In this document: positions 1 to 12,600 of the stretch, in pieces | Position numbering within the stretch: position 1 is the first letter of the stretch | Layout: the number at the start of each line of letters is the position of its first letter | Source: Dirofilaria immitis | Taxonomy: Eukaryota > Nematoda > Chromadorea > Rhabditida > Onchocercidae | Length of the DNA stretch: 64,000 bases | NCBI GenBank assembly: GCA_024305405.1 | Contig: JAKNDB010000087.1 | Coordinates: 3,226,501 to 3,290,500 of the forward strand | Direction: 5' to 3' | The notes under the pieces: model-generated | What the model was told of the DNA's origin: nothing | Databases searched by the model: none | What the model saw: only the letters and a program-made list of their open reading frames with translations | Made by a program: the position numbers and the translations under genes

Positions 1-3000
1 CAAATTACGATTTTATCACAGCACTTATAGAAGCACACCTTGTTTCGGACTTTTACCAATCGTTCCTTTAAATAAGGTTCCATTGCTGGCATTACTTTAC
101 ATAAAATGTCCGCTATGCTAAATTTTGTATCCAGTATACTCAAAATGTTCAGCGTTGCCATTCGCAGATATTCATTCTGAAAATTACAATAAAGTTCCTC
201 TACGTATAATAGGTTGCTTACAGAATAAAACTCGCTGGTGAGATAAGAGTAATTCCAATGAAGTTGTATTATCCGAAAACTTCAAAATCTAAGCTATGAA
301 TACTTACTGGATGAGCTAAAAATGGCATTATGTCATTCAGTAATTCGTAAATAGCAGATTTCTCGAGTAAATCTTGTTCGCATAGTTCACATATACAACA
401 TAACGTGCGCAGTTGCACAAATTCTTCGTAGTCATGCAAACCCTGCAATATAAATAGGTTTTCTTCAATAATCGTGTTTGCACTTTAAAAAATAATTTAA
501 ATATAATAAACTTATATAATTTAGTTTCCTTCTCCAGTGAGTTAACTTTGCTTTTTTCTATTTTTTGAATTTTTGGATTCTGCTTTGTGTCCTTCTTTAA
601 CTTGATTTGGCGGTATTTGGTCACCGTTAGGTATTTTATCACCTGATTATTTAGGATTAAATGGTATAGCTAGGTTATTTTTAATGATAAACGACGATTA
701 TCAACATCAAACAACCGATAATCACCTAAAGATAAACCATCCAATGATTTTATAAAAGAATCAAAACACAACTTTTTACTATTACGATATAACTTAATAC
801 CACTGATGACCATTTAAAAAAATACAAAAATCACTAATACGAATTAGTAAAAACAGTACTTGTACAAAGTTCCTTTTAATCAACCAATAGCTCACGATTT
901 TTACATATGTACTGCATATGCAGATATTTACAGAGATCATTCAGATCAATTAAAGATAGAAATTAAATTAAAAAAATCTTTTAAAACAGGGAATTTGCAA
1001 CGATCTTCTCATTCCTATTTCATCTTTTTTCATATGCATTTACTCAACGATCACTTATTATGTTATTCTCACTTTAACAATTAGTCAAAGCTCATTCATC
1101 TTTTTATTTTATTTAATTTTACTTTTTTTCCTTCTGTTTGCTACCACTCTGTTTGCTACCACTACGCTTTTACATTAACAATATTATATAAGTGATTTTA
1201 GAATAATTTAGTTATGAAATGATATATAAGCATAAACCTGATCCAAAAGTGATTGCAAAATGTAGGTACTTTGACGACCAACAAAACGAGCAATAACGGG
1301 ACAGCATTCAAAAACGATGCCCGAAGGCGCCAATCCACTTTGTCATTTAAAAATGTAATCAAATGAGATAGGAGGACATCGGTTGCTATAATTCAATTTG
1401 TAAAGCATTTCTTAAGTTCATTTCTAAACAAAAAAAGATTTCTAACATAAAAATTCTAATATAAAAAAATTTCTAACACAAAAATAACTTGTTGAAAGTT
1501 AAATGTTTTCTATTTATACAAAGTTATGCGTTATAAACAATGATGTGGCTTAGCTTAACTTAAAACGTATATGTTTTTTAATAGCAGTTAGCTGCTTCAG
1601 TCATATCGGTTCCACTGCGAATGTTCTATTCATCATGAACAAAAGAATATTTCATTATTCAAGAAAGTTTATTAGAGCTAATGAAATGTATGATACGAAA
1701 TGCAAATGAATGCAAAACGATACTTTCATAATTATAAATATTATTATTATTATATGTCATTCTCCATCAATCGTATAGTAAATAAGTAATAGCAAAAAAT
1801 TTCTACCTTTTCGACGATTAAAAAGTGACACAATTTCACCAATGATTGTGAAGTTATAACACTATGCTGCAAGCAAAAATCATGGTCAATATCAGATACC
1901 ATTATATATCACTCTCCGTCAACTTCTGAGATTCACTTCGATACCCAAATTATTATTAATTGCGTTATCAACTGATTTCTTTTTTTTTTTCGAAAACAGG
2001 CTAATTTTTAAATTAAGAAAACGTCAAAACGGTTCGAAATCGAAAAGAATGAAGAAATATATGCGCAAAGTCGATTTAATGATCGAAGGAACAAGTTACG
2101 ATTTATCAAATTCTGAACAAAAAAATACGGAAACCGAAGTAGATTTCTCAAATTTTTTTAATACCTTAACAGTGTTATCGGAATCACATAAATTGACAAA
2201 ATGTCAATAACAGTCTGTTGAAGTGCTTTTTATTTCTTGCTTTGTAAGCTGCTCGCCACGTTCGTTATCGTCCATTTCGGTAACTACTGATCCACCCAAT
2301 AAATCTTCCGTTAAATTTTTCTGTCCTTCATGGATAAACCTAAGATTAGGATTAACTATTCCAAAACAAAATAAGAGCTTAGTGGAAGCTAGTATAAAGA
2401 AAGCACTACTTACCTGAAGGAAGCTTCAGCTAAATCACCCAAATTTTGTGCCAGAGTTATTCGCACAGCAGAATTTTTGTCTAATGAAAAAAATTTCTGA
2501 AATATAGCGTATAGATTATAAATATCTCGACTGATATAAAAGCAAAAATTTTATTCCGACTTTTATGATCTAACTGTGAAGTTTACATTAACTTTTTAGT
2601 TGCTTAGAATTCTTTAGAGAATTACAGTTCCATAAAACTAAAGATTTTATTTTTATCAAGATTTAGAATGAATACATAAATAATTTGATTGAAAAATATA
2701 AGACTATTTTTATAACAGAAAAAAATCATAAGTTAGCAGAAGTCTTTTGAATGATGGAACTCTCACAAGTTTTGGAAATAAATAATCGCTAAATAATCGA
2801 GTTTCATATTTTGGTATTTCTTTGAATGATTTCAACAGTGAAGTAACTGAATAAATGGCTTCACATCTAATCTGAACCATGCTATCGGATATCATTTCAA
2901 CCTATAAAAATTCAGCTTCCGAAAATCATTATCAGAGAATTATAAGAAACAACAATACATCAATCTGATTCAAAAATCTTTTGTACACTTGGACTGCAAA

Positions 3001-6000
3001 TATTCTCATACATAAAAGCAATTACGAATGACAAACCAAATACGGCAACATACGATCAGCAACAATTGATAGATCTACCAATGGTACATGCTTATGCAAT
3101 AATTTCATCGCCTCCTAAAAATCCAATTTAATCCAAAAATTCGCAAAAGCATATAATTCAAATTAGTCAAAAAATAGTAAAAATACAACTAATGTTCATT
3201 TGAGAAACAAATTAAAAGTTTTAGAATTATCTTCAAACTAATACATTCATTAATTATTTCCTAATTCTTATATTTCCATGATGTAAAATGATTCAGTCTT
3301 GTCTTCTTACTATCTTTGCAAAACTTTTCCTTCTATAAAAAGCCTCTGCTACATTCATGGAATCTAAATCATAAAAAACTCCTTTTAATTTTAATCTTGA
3401 GCACAGTGGTAAAATACGATCAGAGAGCTTTCTGAAACTGCTTATAGAAGCATTTCTTAATATGACAGATATCCACAATTAGATAAAAGAAACACAAATT
3501 AATTACAGTAGTTTCGTCGAAAAAGATTAAATGTTAATAAAAAGTGCACTAACAAATTTTGCAGTTAATGATTTCAATGTACGCATATTTGAAGTGATTA
3601 GTGCAATAATAAGTAAAATGGCAGAAAATTGATCATACGGTTTTCCATTAATCTCTGCCTTCTCTGATAATTTCTCCACATTTGATTGCATATCGAATGA
3701 TAATCTGAACTTTGTTTCAGTTTTTCTTATAGTTATGAAAAAATTACGAATACATACACATTTTGCATCTTCCGATAAATTCAGAAAATAATAAAGATAA
3801 TCTGATGTAGTTGAGAGAGTAGGAATAATTCATCATAAAACAATATATCTATTGGTACTACATAGTTTTAAACAAAATAAAAGAAAAATATAAAGGGATT
3901 AAAAGTTTACGAGAAAATTTAGAAAACTTGAGACGGTTACTAAAAGCAACTTAAGTAGCTCATAACAAGTTACAACATCTAAACCTTTCAAACCAAGTTT
4001 TAAAAGATACTGCAGTAAACGAACTTTGCAATCACATCATCCGAATCTACTGACTCTGAAGTTTGTGGTTCTTCAAGAGACATGCTTGTTTGTATATATT
4101 TTGGTCGAAAAGCATTTATATAATCATATAGGAAATGGTCGAATATTGGTGGGAATAAGAGCGGTGAATATTCCTGAACCTTAAAAATTCAACTTTAAAA
4201 TTTAAGTAATTTTTATTCAAAAGTAGAGGCACAATATGAAAATTTGTGGAACAATCTGTATATTTATTCATTACATAAATAAAAATAAAATTTCTTACAT
4301 CTCTGCTTCCTCATTTCTCGGATGAAGAGAGAAATTTATAAGATCAAAAAGACGGCAACAGAAAAATTAAAGGATTTAGTGTTGGAATTAGTGATTTGAA
4401 AACCATGCAGCAATATAGCCAAAGTCTTGCTTCCAAAAGCTTTCCATTAACTGTTCAACAGTTTTACGTTTAGTCATTTGAAATGTAAATTCTAGTGTTT
4501 ATAATTTTTGTATCGTTATAGACCAATTCGGTATATCCAACATGAATTCTTTTTGGCTCGGCAAAATCACTAATGCATTTGTGATTGTCTGGTTTCTATA
4601 TTACTGTCAATTACTTGAATTTCATAGAATAAAATGTCTACCAATACTGATGCTTTTGGTCTTTTGCTGGGTTTCGATGAAGCATCAAACCGATCAGACT
4701 GCGTAGTTCTTCAGGTAGTTGTTCTTGAATTTTTGAATCATTAATTGTGCCTCCTCGTTGGACGCATGTCTAAAAATGCCACTTTATGCTATCTAATTTA
4801 CTGCCAAAAGAATTTGAAAAAAAGGTTGTAGAGCATTAAAAACCTTAAATCTATCGTCAAAAAATTTTTTTATGTACATACTTGTATTTAACAAGTAATT
4901 CGTAAGTAAATGGACATTGCCCTTCCGTAAAGAGCTCAACAAGTACACAGCCAAGTGAAAATATATCCATAGCGTGTGTGAGGCCTTTAGAGACATCCAT
5001 AAATTCACCCGGTAGAGTTGGATGTAAATTCAGCTCTTGACTGGTACAAAATCTTTCTGGTGCTAAATAACAACTTAGTCGCAGACTGGTATCGAAAAAG
5101 AACGTAAAATATGACGGGTCATCCTGAAATATACGCATAATCGCTTAATTTCAATAATCAAAGCTTCTAATTTCTGATAGATTTATATAAACCTTTTTTG
5201 CTTAGTACATGATATTGTAGACATCTAGAAGAACAGCTTGCTTAACACAGTAGAAAGAGCATTACAGCATTACAGTATGACCACATCCCGGAAAGGATGC
5301 GAATGTAATGAAGAAAAAGTCTTAGTAAGAAGAACTACCTCACATTAGAAATTTTGAATAGCTGCTACTGTGTCTTGTATCAGTGATCAATATTCAAACA
5401 TAGAATAATATATTACAAACCGATGGAATGCTAGCAGGTTTAAAAGATGCAAAATCGGTTATTTGTACCCAGTTATAACTTGAAACAAGAATATTTTGAG
5501 TTTTTAGATCGCCATGGCACACTTCGGCATATTCACACTGCGCAAGTGCCTAAAATAAAAATGGGAAAAAACTGTTAACGAACAAATCGTCAAAGTTTTC
5601 CTTATTGGGTATGGATAACTAACTTTGAAGAGATGATAAGCAATCCATCTTTTCTCAATATCCATGAGAAATGGACGCGTACTTAAACGATCATAAAGAG
5701 TATATTTCTGGTATGGCCGAGATAGAATAACACAGCGTGATGTAACCTAAATTATTGACTTTTAAAAACAAACATATTCCTAAATCACATGAATAGGAAA
5801 CATGCTAAAAGAACAGGGACATTCCATGCGTTTCATTACTTGAAAATCGGTACTTCAGAAATCAACTTCAATATTTAACAATAATTACTAAAATAGTATA
5901 TACACTATTTCCATATTAAACACTGCATATATTATGAAAATAGCATGTATAATAAAGTAAAATTCGAATTTAATTGTTAAATTTGCAAAATTACTCACGT

Positions 6001-6921
6001 ATACTCGCCTAAAAGGACAGCAATTGTAGGCGTTGCATAAGAGATCGCGGATTTGAATGACCTGAACATGAGATATAGGATAATTCTAATAATTCTTAAG
6101 TTCAATAAAAAATTCCACTTTTATAATAAGGAAAAAAGAGAAACAAATACCTGATCACGATAGGGATCAATCGAAAATGATGGATCTTGAAGAAGAAAAA
6201 CCTTAAAGACCGATGGACCTTCAGCATGATTTACTCGGGCTATTTTCATAAATCGAGTACTTCCCAAACTGAAACAAATAAAAAAATAACTTAGAGTTTT
6301 TAAATTTAAATCTAACAAACCAAAATAATTTATCCTTCCTTGCCTTCCTCTTTTTTGTCACACATATAACAGTACTATTATTAAGCTCCTCTTGTATTTA
6401 AATATTAAATTCATATATCTTAATTTCTTTTTTATTCTTATATATTACTAATTTATTGTACTTACATGCTTTCACACGTAATTTCAGTCAACATGCTTTA
6501 GTTCTATTACATTTGTAACTCCCAACTTTATTAAAGTCTCAGGTTACATTATTTACAACAACCACTTCTCATTTATATCCGTTTTTCGCTTTTCTCATTG
6601 TACCTATTATTGATAATGATAGTAATACTTCACTCCTCATTGTAGATATACGAAAAAAATCTTAATTCACTATTTTTGAACAAATCTAGTAAAAACATAT
6701 TAGAATGAAAGATTTCCAGTATCTGCTTTAATTTATGCATTGTTAAATCGTTATCTACAAAATCTATGTTTAATCTAGAAATTTGTTGCTACAAAATTAA
6801 TTATTAGGAAAAAATAAAAATAAAAAAACCTTGCGACATATTCCACATCATTAATATCCGAAAGATATGCATCTGCGCCCAATATCTGACTTGGTATCTG
6901 TGCTGTTAAAACGTTTCCCAT
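1..6921 (-). CDS. vps-15: Vps15 / PIK3R4, regulatory kinase of the class III PI3-kinase complex (5' part, cut by left edge)
   Basis: Protein-kinase-like scaffold that binds Vps34 and Beclin-1 on endosomes and autophagosomes. Exons read on the minus strand: 6921-6830, 6268-6151, 6061-5999, 5746-5624, 5549-5421, 5123-4882, 4769-4615, 4173-3985, about 3709-3554, 3114-3037, 2901-2767, 2496-2415, 2339-2165, 2112-2031, 1385-1238, 442-308 and 176 to about 44 or the edge. The start MGNVL carries the myristoylation glycine typical of Vps15. Kinase features: glycine loop SLGSTRF (residues 31-37), Lys53, catalytic loop HGDLKTQN (144-151), and DFA (164-166) in place of DFG, the family's usual variant. 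The exon at 5123-4882 holds the [15 protein letters not shown] activation segment. Later exons give HEAT-repeat sequence such as VDWRLRASF and PFLAHP. The WD40 domain is off the window. Frame slips of one base occur at 4662-4665, near 4025, 2227-2231, 2198-2201 and 1310-1314, all or nearly all in homopolymers. Exon 9 borders are approximate. Confidence 0.95.
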
Positions 6922-7853
6922 CTCTTTTCATTTTTTCATTACCCAATATTTAGAACTTCAAAGGTAAATTTAGAATGTAAATGAAAACAAAATATGGATG
7001 AAGTTTTGACGCAAATATTACTATTATTAGAAGGTCGATATTTGATGATACAAAAACGAAATTCTTAAAGCATTGCAAATAACATCTTAAATAAAATTAC
7101 ACATACACGTATTGCACCGAAATATATTTTAGCACGAGTGTGTCCTATATCACAAAATGGAACAGGCAACTTACAAATGAGCAATTATTTCAAACATATG
7201 AAGCATACTAGTTTTATCATAGCCTGGAAAATGCAAGTCGAAATCTCATCGAAAATTGATTTGGAAGATAGAATATGGGAATTCTTTAAAAAATTATACT
7301 ATTCTGAGAACACAAAAAAAATAAGATTACTCACTAAATTATAAGAAAAATAGCAACAGAATATAATTTAATTGTAGTTTTCTTGAGAAGTATGAAATGA
7401 CGATCGTGTATTGACAAATTCTTATTAATACTTAAGGAAATTAGGTATAAAATTTAATTTTCTAATTTACTTATTTAAATTTGTGACTAATATAAACAAC
7501 GATAATGAAATTAACTTCCCTTACTATTCAAGTTCAAAAACAATCAGAATGCAGTGGTGAAGTTAAATTTGACACTAACTTTTCATAGTGAGCTGTTATC
7601 TGTTCTTTATTAATCACCGTTTCGTAATCAACAGATCAATTTTAAGGGAATAGTTGAACTATTTTCGGGAGTCTAATGCTGCCTTATATTCAAACATCAG
7701 CATTGAGAGCTTCATTGAATTTAATAAGCGACAATTCGAAATTACATCTAATAGTTTGGAAATTAGCTACAATTTATTGTCTAACTAATCATCAGCATGA
7801 GATAACTAAATATCGAATCTGTTAATCGTTTTTCCGTCTTCCAACTTCCTAGC
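6922..7853. promoter_or_regulatory. Divergent promoter region between vps-15 and the acyl-CoA-binding protein gene
   Basis: About 930 bp separate the ATG of vps-15 (minus strand) from the proposed ATG of the acyl-CoA-binding protein gene (plus strand). No ORF in it resembles a protein; a 68-codon plus-strand ORF at 7138-7344 has no recognisable features. The head-to-head arrangement means it must contain both promoters unless upstream untranslated exons exist. I cannot place a TATA box or start site with confidence in DNA this AT-rich. Confidence 0.5.
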
Positions 7854-9198
7854 ATGCCTCTCAATGAGCTCAAGAAGGTATATTTTTTTGCGCTAGAAAT
7901 TCTAACATAAGTTACTACTTTCCGTTGTATGTCGTGTGACTTAAGGCACGTGTTACATACCTTGAAATGAGTACATCTATCTTTGAAAATTCCAGATCCC
8001 AGAAAAATGGAGTTCTCGAATTCTGCAGTTTGACTTGTAAAAGAATTGTCTTTTTACATTCTAGTTTTTACATGAATCAGTTCTTTAAGAATCATTTCGT
8101 GGATAATATTACATGCCTGTTAGGATGAAATTTTGTTCTTTTGTTCAGCCAATTTATTCGGTATCTCTTCACTTATTCTATTTGAAAATACATTATGCAA
8201 TATTCAGTAATTTTTGTTATTCATATATTGCAATAGGATAATATTTAAAGCATGATAGCTTTCTTCTCACTCATTTTCAAGTTACAGAAATGGTGGGGAA
8301 TGAATTTTCATGTAGCAGCTGAAGAAATGCGACGCCTTGATGGCGAACCAAATGAAGACGAGAAATTGAAACTGTATGGCATTTATAAACAAATAATTCA
8401 CGGAGACATACCATCTGAAAAAGATTATCGTTCGTTTTGTTTATTCTTTAAAAATTACTCTTCTAGGCTATCCGAAAAGTAATAATACACAATAAGTAGA
8501 ATAGTCGTAACAATATTATTTTTTTATGTCTGTTGTGATACTCTACCTCAAAGGCACTGACCATTCATTGAGATAAAATTTATGGATTACTTCAAGAATT
8601 ACTTCATGAATTCTATACTTAGTAACAAGGATATTAACAACCACAAATGCATTCTTTTTCATATGAATGAGCAAAAACAATTGCATGTTAATGTTTAGCC
8701 TTTCATTTTGGGCATTCCATGTATGCAGCATTCTGAAATACCCTCCTAATCACCAAAAATCGTCGTTTATGGCAAAATAATTCCTTATGCGCACATAATA
8801 TGCAAGGAAATGCTTGAATTTTTATTTAAATAACAAGCATTTGAACATATGACAACATAAAACTACAATTTTTAAAAAAAGAAAATTAGTGTTCAAAATC
8901 TAATTGCACTTTACTATCCTTCAGCAAAGCCTTTGATTTTGTCTTGGTCGGATAAACAATGAGTGAAATATTAAAATCCACTTGACATTCATCCACTGCT
9001 TTTTAGCAAAACCATCCGATATTGATCAATGGAATTTACGTAAGTACAATGCATGGATTGAAAATAAAGGTTAATTTTTTGAAAACTAATTTGATCCCTT
9101 TTAGTAAAAATGGATTTAAAACTGATCAAATTTATGCAATTTATCAAATTTATCTGTTCATCGAAGACATTTATCCAATATCAGTTGATAAGGACTGA
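7854..9198 (+). CDS. Acyl-CoA-binding protein (ACBP / diazepam-binding-inhibitor family)
   Basis: Small cytosolic carrier of long-chain acyl-CoA esters. Proposed exons: 7854-7877 (start MPLNELKK, donor gtata), 8288 to about 8429, one around 8925 and/or 9007-9039, and 9105-9198 ending in TGA. The second exon gives FHVAAEEMRR followed by DEKLKLYGIYKQ and GD, which is the helix 1-2 signature of the family; the Tyr and Lys of YGIYKQ bind the acyl-CoA head group. The last two exons give DQWNL and then KNGFKTDQIYAIYQIYLFIED, matching the helix 3-4 pattern W-N-x-x-K-G...A...Y-I...E. The middle segment, normally KPG..KAKWDAW, is not cleanly resolved: two candidate exons both begin with Lys-Pro, and the donor after 8429 is weak. 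The last junction needs one more A in the run at 9105-9109. It could instead be a decayed copy. Confidence 0.62.
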
Positions 9199-9689
9199 GA
9201 AAGAATTGCAAAAGACTGAGACTTTCCAGCAAAATATGAGTACTTCATCAAGAATTTCAAAAACGAAAATGATATACCAATTTCGTAAAGCATTGTAGAA
9301 AAATTAAAAGAAATTTCTTTTGATTTTCTCAAATACAAATCTCCAATTTCTCGTTGGCTTTATTTGATAGGTCCACCTAATCAAAAACATTACATAAGAA
9401 AAAATTGGAAAATTATATTATGATACAAAAAGACGAATTGTAAACTGAACAAAAAAATGTTTAGTTATTAAAATATCATAATGCTCAGGACAAGATCGGC
9501 AACAATGTGAACAGAAGTATATACAAATAGCCGAAGAAATGATTAAAAATATAGCCGGAAAATTGTACGCTGTAAATGGAACAGTGAAGTTTGGACTGTT
9601 GATTATTAATCGACATTGCACTCAGTTGAAATGAAATGAAGTAGATGCAATAGAAATTTACGAATTATTAGTTACTTCTTCTTTTTCGA
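9199..9689. other. Convergent intergenic stretch, no gene seen
   Basis: This lies between the 3' ends of the acyl-CoA-binding protein gene (plus) and the MADF gene (minus), so it should hold both 3' untranslated regions. Short open stretches at 9199-9298 and 9418-9621 are broken by stops in every frame and show no family signature. Confidence 0.5.
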
Positions 9690-12600
9690 CTAATTAACAT
9701 TGTAATTAACATGATTGTTTTGTGCTACTTCTGGATGCTGAAAAATAAAAATAAAACTTCTCAAGGTTATGTAGCCTTAATTATATCTTGTCTTCATTCA
9801 ACTGCAAAGAAATTCTTAGAAATATAACTTTTTAAATTTTCAAAAACTTGATACTGTTAAATGAAATTATTGAAATTATGAGTAAAGTACTAATGTACTT
9901 CTACAACATATCCTAATTCTTAATTTTTAAAGACGTCTTAAGTGCTAACTGTGCTAATTATCATGATAAGCCTTTTATTTTTCCATGAGTATCTATCCAA
10001 CTTCGCTTTGAATATGAAAAAGAATTTTTACTACTCTGAAGCATAATTTCATTGCATTAGACTATGAATGAGAGATTTAGGATTTTTATTATTCGATAAT
10101 CCATGCTATTAATGGAAGTGTCTGAGAGTTAAAACAATCACGAACATAAAAACTTACGTCGATTTCCAACAGTTCCATTGATGCTTCAAACACACAGTCA
10201 CTGATCTTCTTCTGTACTATTAAGCCAAGCCGTGGATTTCGCATAGAAATTGCTCGCACCTTTTTTCAACAAACTGACCTAAGACAGATTTTGAAAGATG
10301 ATAGATAGTATATAAAGAGCGAAAAACATATAAATTATCTTAATTCAGAAAATAAACCTTTAAATAGATAAAATGATAATTTAGAGAATTCGAGAAATCT
10401 GGTTATAATGAACTAAATACAGCACCTAAAAGTGCGAATTCATCGACTATTTCTCGCCCAGTTTTCCGGTCAATTCCATGTGCCATTTGTAATGCACTCG
10501 AACGCCTTTTGAACCAACAACTGGTGGACAAGTAGCATCCGATTTTACTGAAAAGTTAAATTCTTAGCATTCAGTTTCATTATAAGTTAGGAAATTCAAT
10601 TTACTAAACTTGAAAGGTAAAATGTACATCATAACTCAGTTTTAATTAGCTATACGTACTGCCTAGATTACGGGGATTTCTACTTAATCTGCTCTTGCAA
10701 TAAGATTTTTTTTTAGTATAAGATTTTATACTAAATTATTCCAAGATTTTCTTATTTATTGCTTACTCAAGATCTGGTTTTTATCAGCAACATATAAATA
10801 AATGCATAATATTATATAACTTTGTCACATTTCTTCACATATTTCATATCAAAAAAATTGAAAGAATTAAGTTTAAATTGCAACTAATGAAGATATACAA
10901 ATAAACGGACCATCATGATTTGATGATTCGTCGCCATTTTGACGAAATGAGCTGTCGTTAAACTGTTCTGCTTTCGAGACTGCTTCAATCGTACGTTCGA
11001 TGTTTGCCAACCGTTCAATATTCGCTAGAGCTTCATTAGTTTGGTCGACCGAATTGTATGGATTTCCGGCTGTACTAGGACTACATGTCACGGTCACTGT
11101 ATTTGTTACCGGATATAGTCCACCATCTGTTTTGGATGGATAAATCGGATACGATGTTTGCTGATCGCCTTCTTTACGTTCCTGTGACATCAAGGCACTT
11201 GGTGTTGAATACGGTCGTTGCTGTTGGACGTTCCGATCATCCAACAAGAATGAATTATACAAATAACTCCTAAAAGGGAATTTCTGTAAATTTAAACGAA
11301 GGAAATTTGGAAAAAAATGAGATATTTATACATGACCTAATTAATGGTGCCCTTTAAAAGACAAAAATAATGAATACTGCTATACGGTCAAGACATGTCA
11401 CTAATGGCAACGATAAACTGCTTTATGGATAAAAGAATAGATGAGAAACAAGCGTAAGAACGAGCTTTTGAAAAGTTTGAATTGCAGCTTCAACACCTCA
11501 TAAAGTCTAAAATTAAAGAAATAGTCCGGAAAATACTTAAAGAGAGAATGGATGGTTTTCAAATGAATTCAATGATTAGAATTAATGGTCTTCGAGCTCG
11601 TCAATTAATTGCACGGATGATTGTTATGATATTACTTTAATTTATTTAGCCATTATTATACTGGGTATTATCTCATTGATAAGATTAAGGATGCTCTTTT
11701 TAAAGTAATTTTGTCTGCAATCAATACTAATACTGAAAATTTCCCTCTCTGTAAATAGAAAAACTAAATTATAAATGAAAAATGGAAAATGCCACCACTT
11801 ATCAACAAAGATGCATAATTTTGCATAATTTTAAGCTACTATAACGGAATGTGGAACTGCAAGACATAGGGAACGACTTCTTTACTACAACCTCCTCAAT
11901 TCCAGTTTCAAAGGATATTGAAGAGCTTCACTTCCGAGGAAATGGTTTCGGATGTCTCGATGTGCAATCTCACGTCCAAATCCAAAACCAGGGCTTAGAA
12001 ATTGGAAAAGCAAAATAAAGTACGTGGTTGCAATTGTCGGACATTACGCAATTGATCGGTTCTAATACAACCTTGAGGTAACAAAATGGTTTTCAATAGA
12101 AAATGAATGAATTGAGCTATAAAATTCTCCAAAAATCCTGATACTTATTTCTCTAAATGGAAGGACCTTGTTCAAACAATCAAAAATAGAAATTAAGAAA
12201 GCAGAAATGAATTTTCGGAATTTTTTTCGGAATTCTGGAACAACTGGGTTAAAATTTTGGATAACCTATACGAATCTTACTTTTCTTGCTGCAGAAAGAA
12301 ATAGTTTCAAATCCTAGGCTTAAAAATTCAATTTTTTTGCAGTCATTTTCTTTTCCCTAACTGAAGAAATGATAATTCCCTAATTTTTTTCTTTACATAT
12401 TTCATTTTAATATGATGCAAAATTTATGTCAGTGATGTTTTAATGAAAAAATATATGTTACCAATCTTCATATTATGTTATGAGTCAAGAATTGATGCCT
12501 ATAAGTTTTTTTAATGGAATTTGAATTGTGTTTCAATAGTTTTGGAAACGCCATAAGATCGAATAAACTGCACGGTCTTTGACACGAGTCACAAAAATTT

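Noticed and set aside
3293..3478. 61-codon minus-strand ORF inside vps-15
   Set aside because: The flanking exons (3554 and 3114) give continuous Vps15 HEAT homology without it, so it is probably intronic.
9418..9621. Segment that looked loosely thioredoxin-like in one plus-strand frame
   Set aside because: Broken by stops, no CxxC motif in place, and it falls in the 3' region between two convergent genes.
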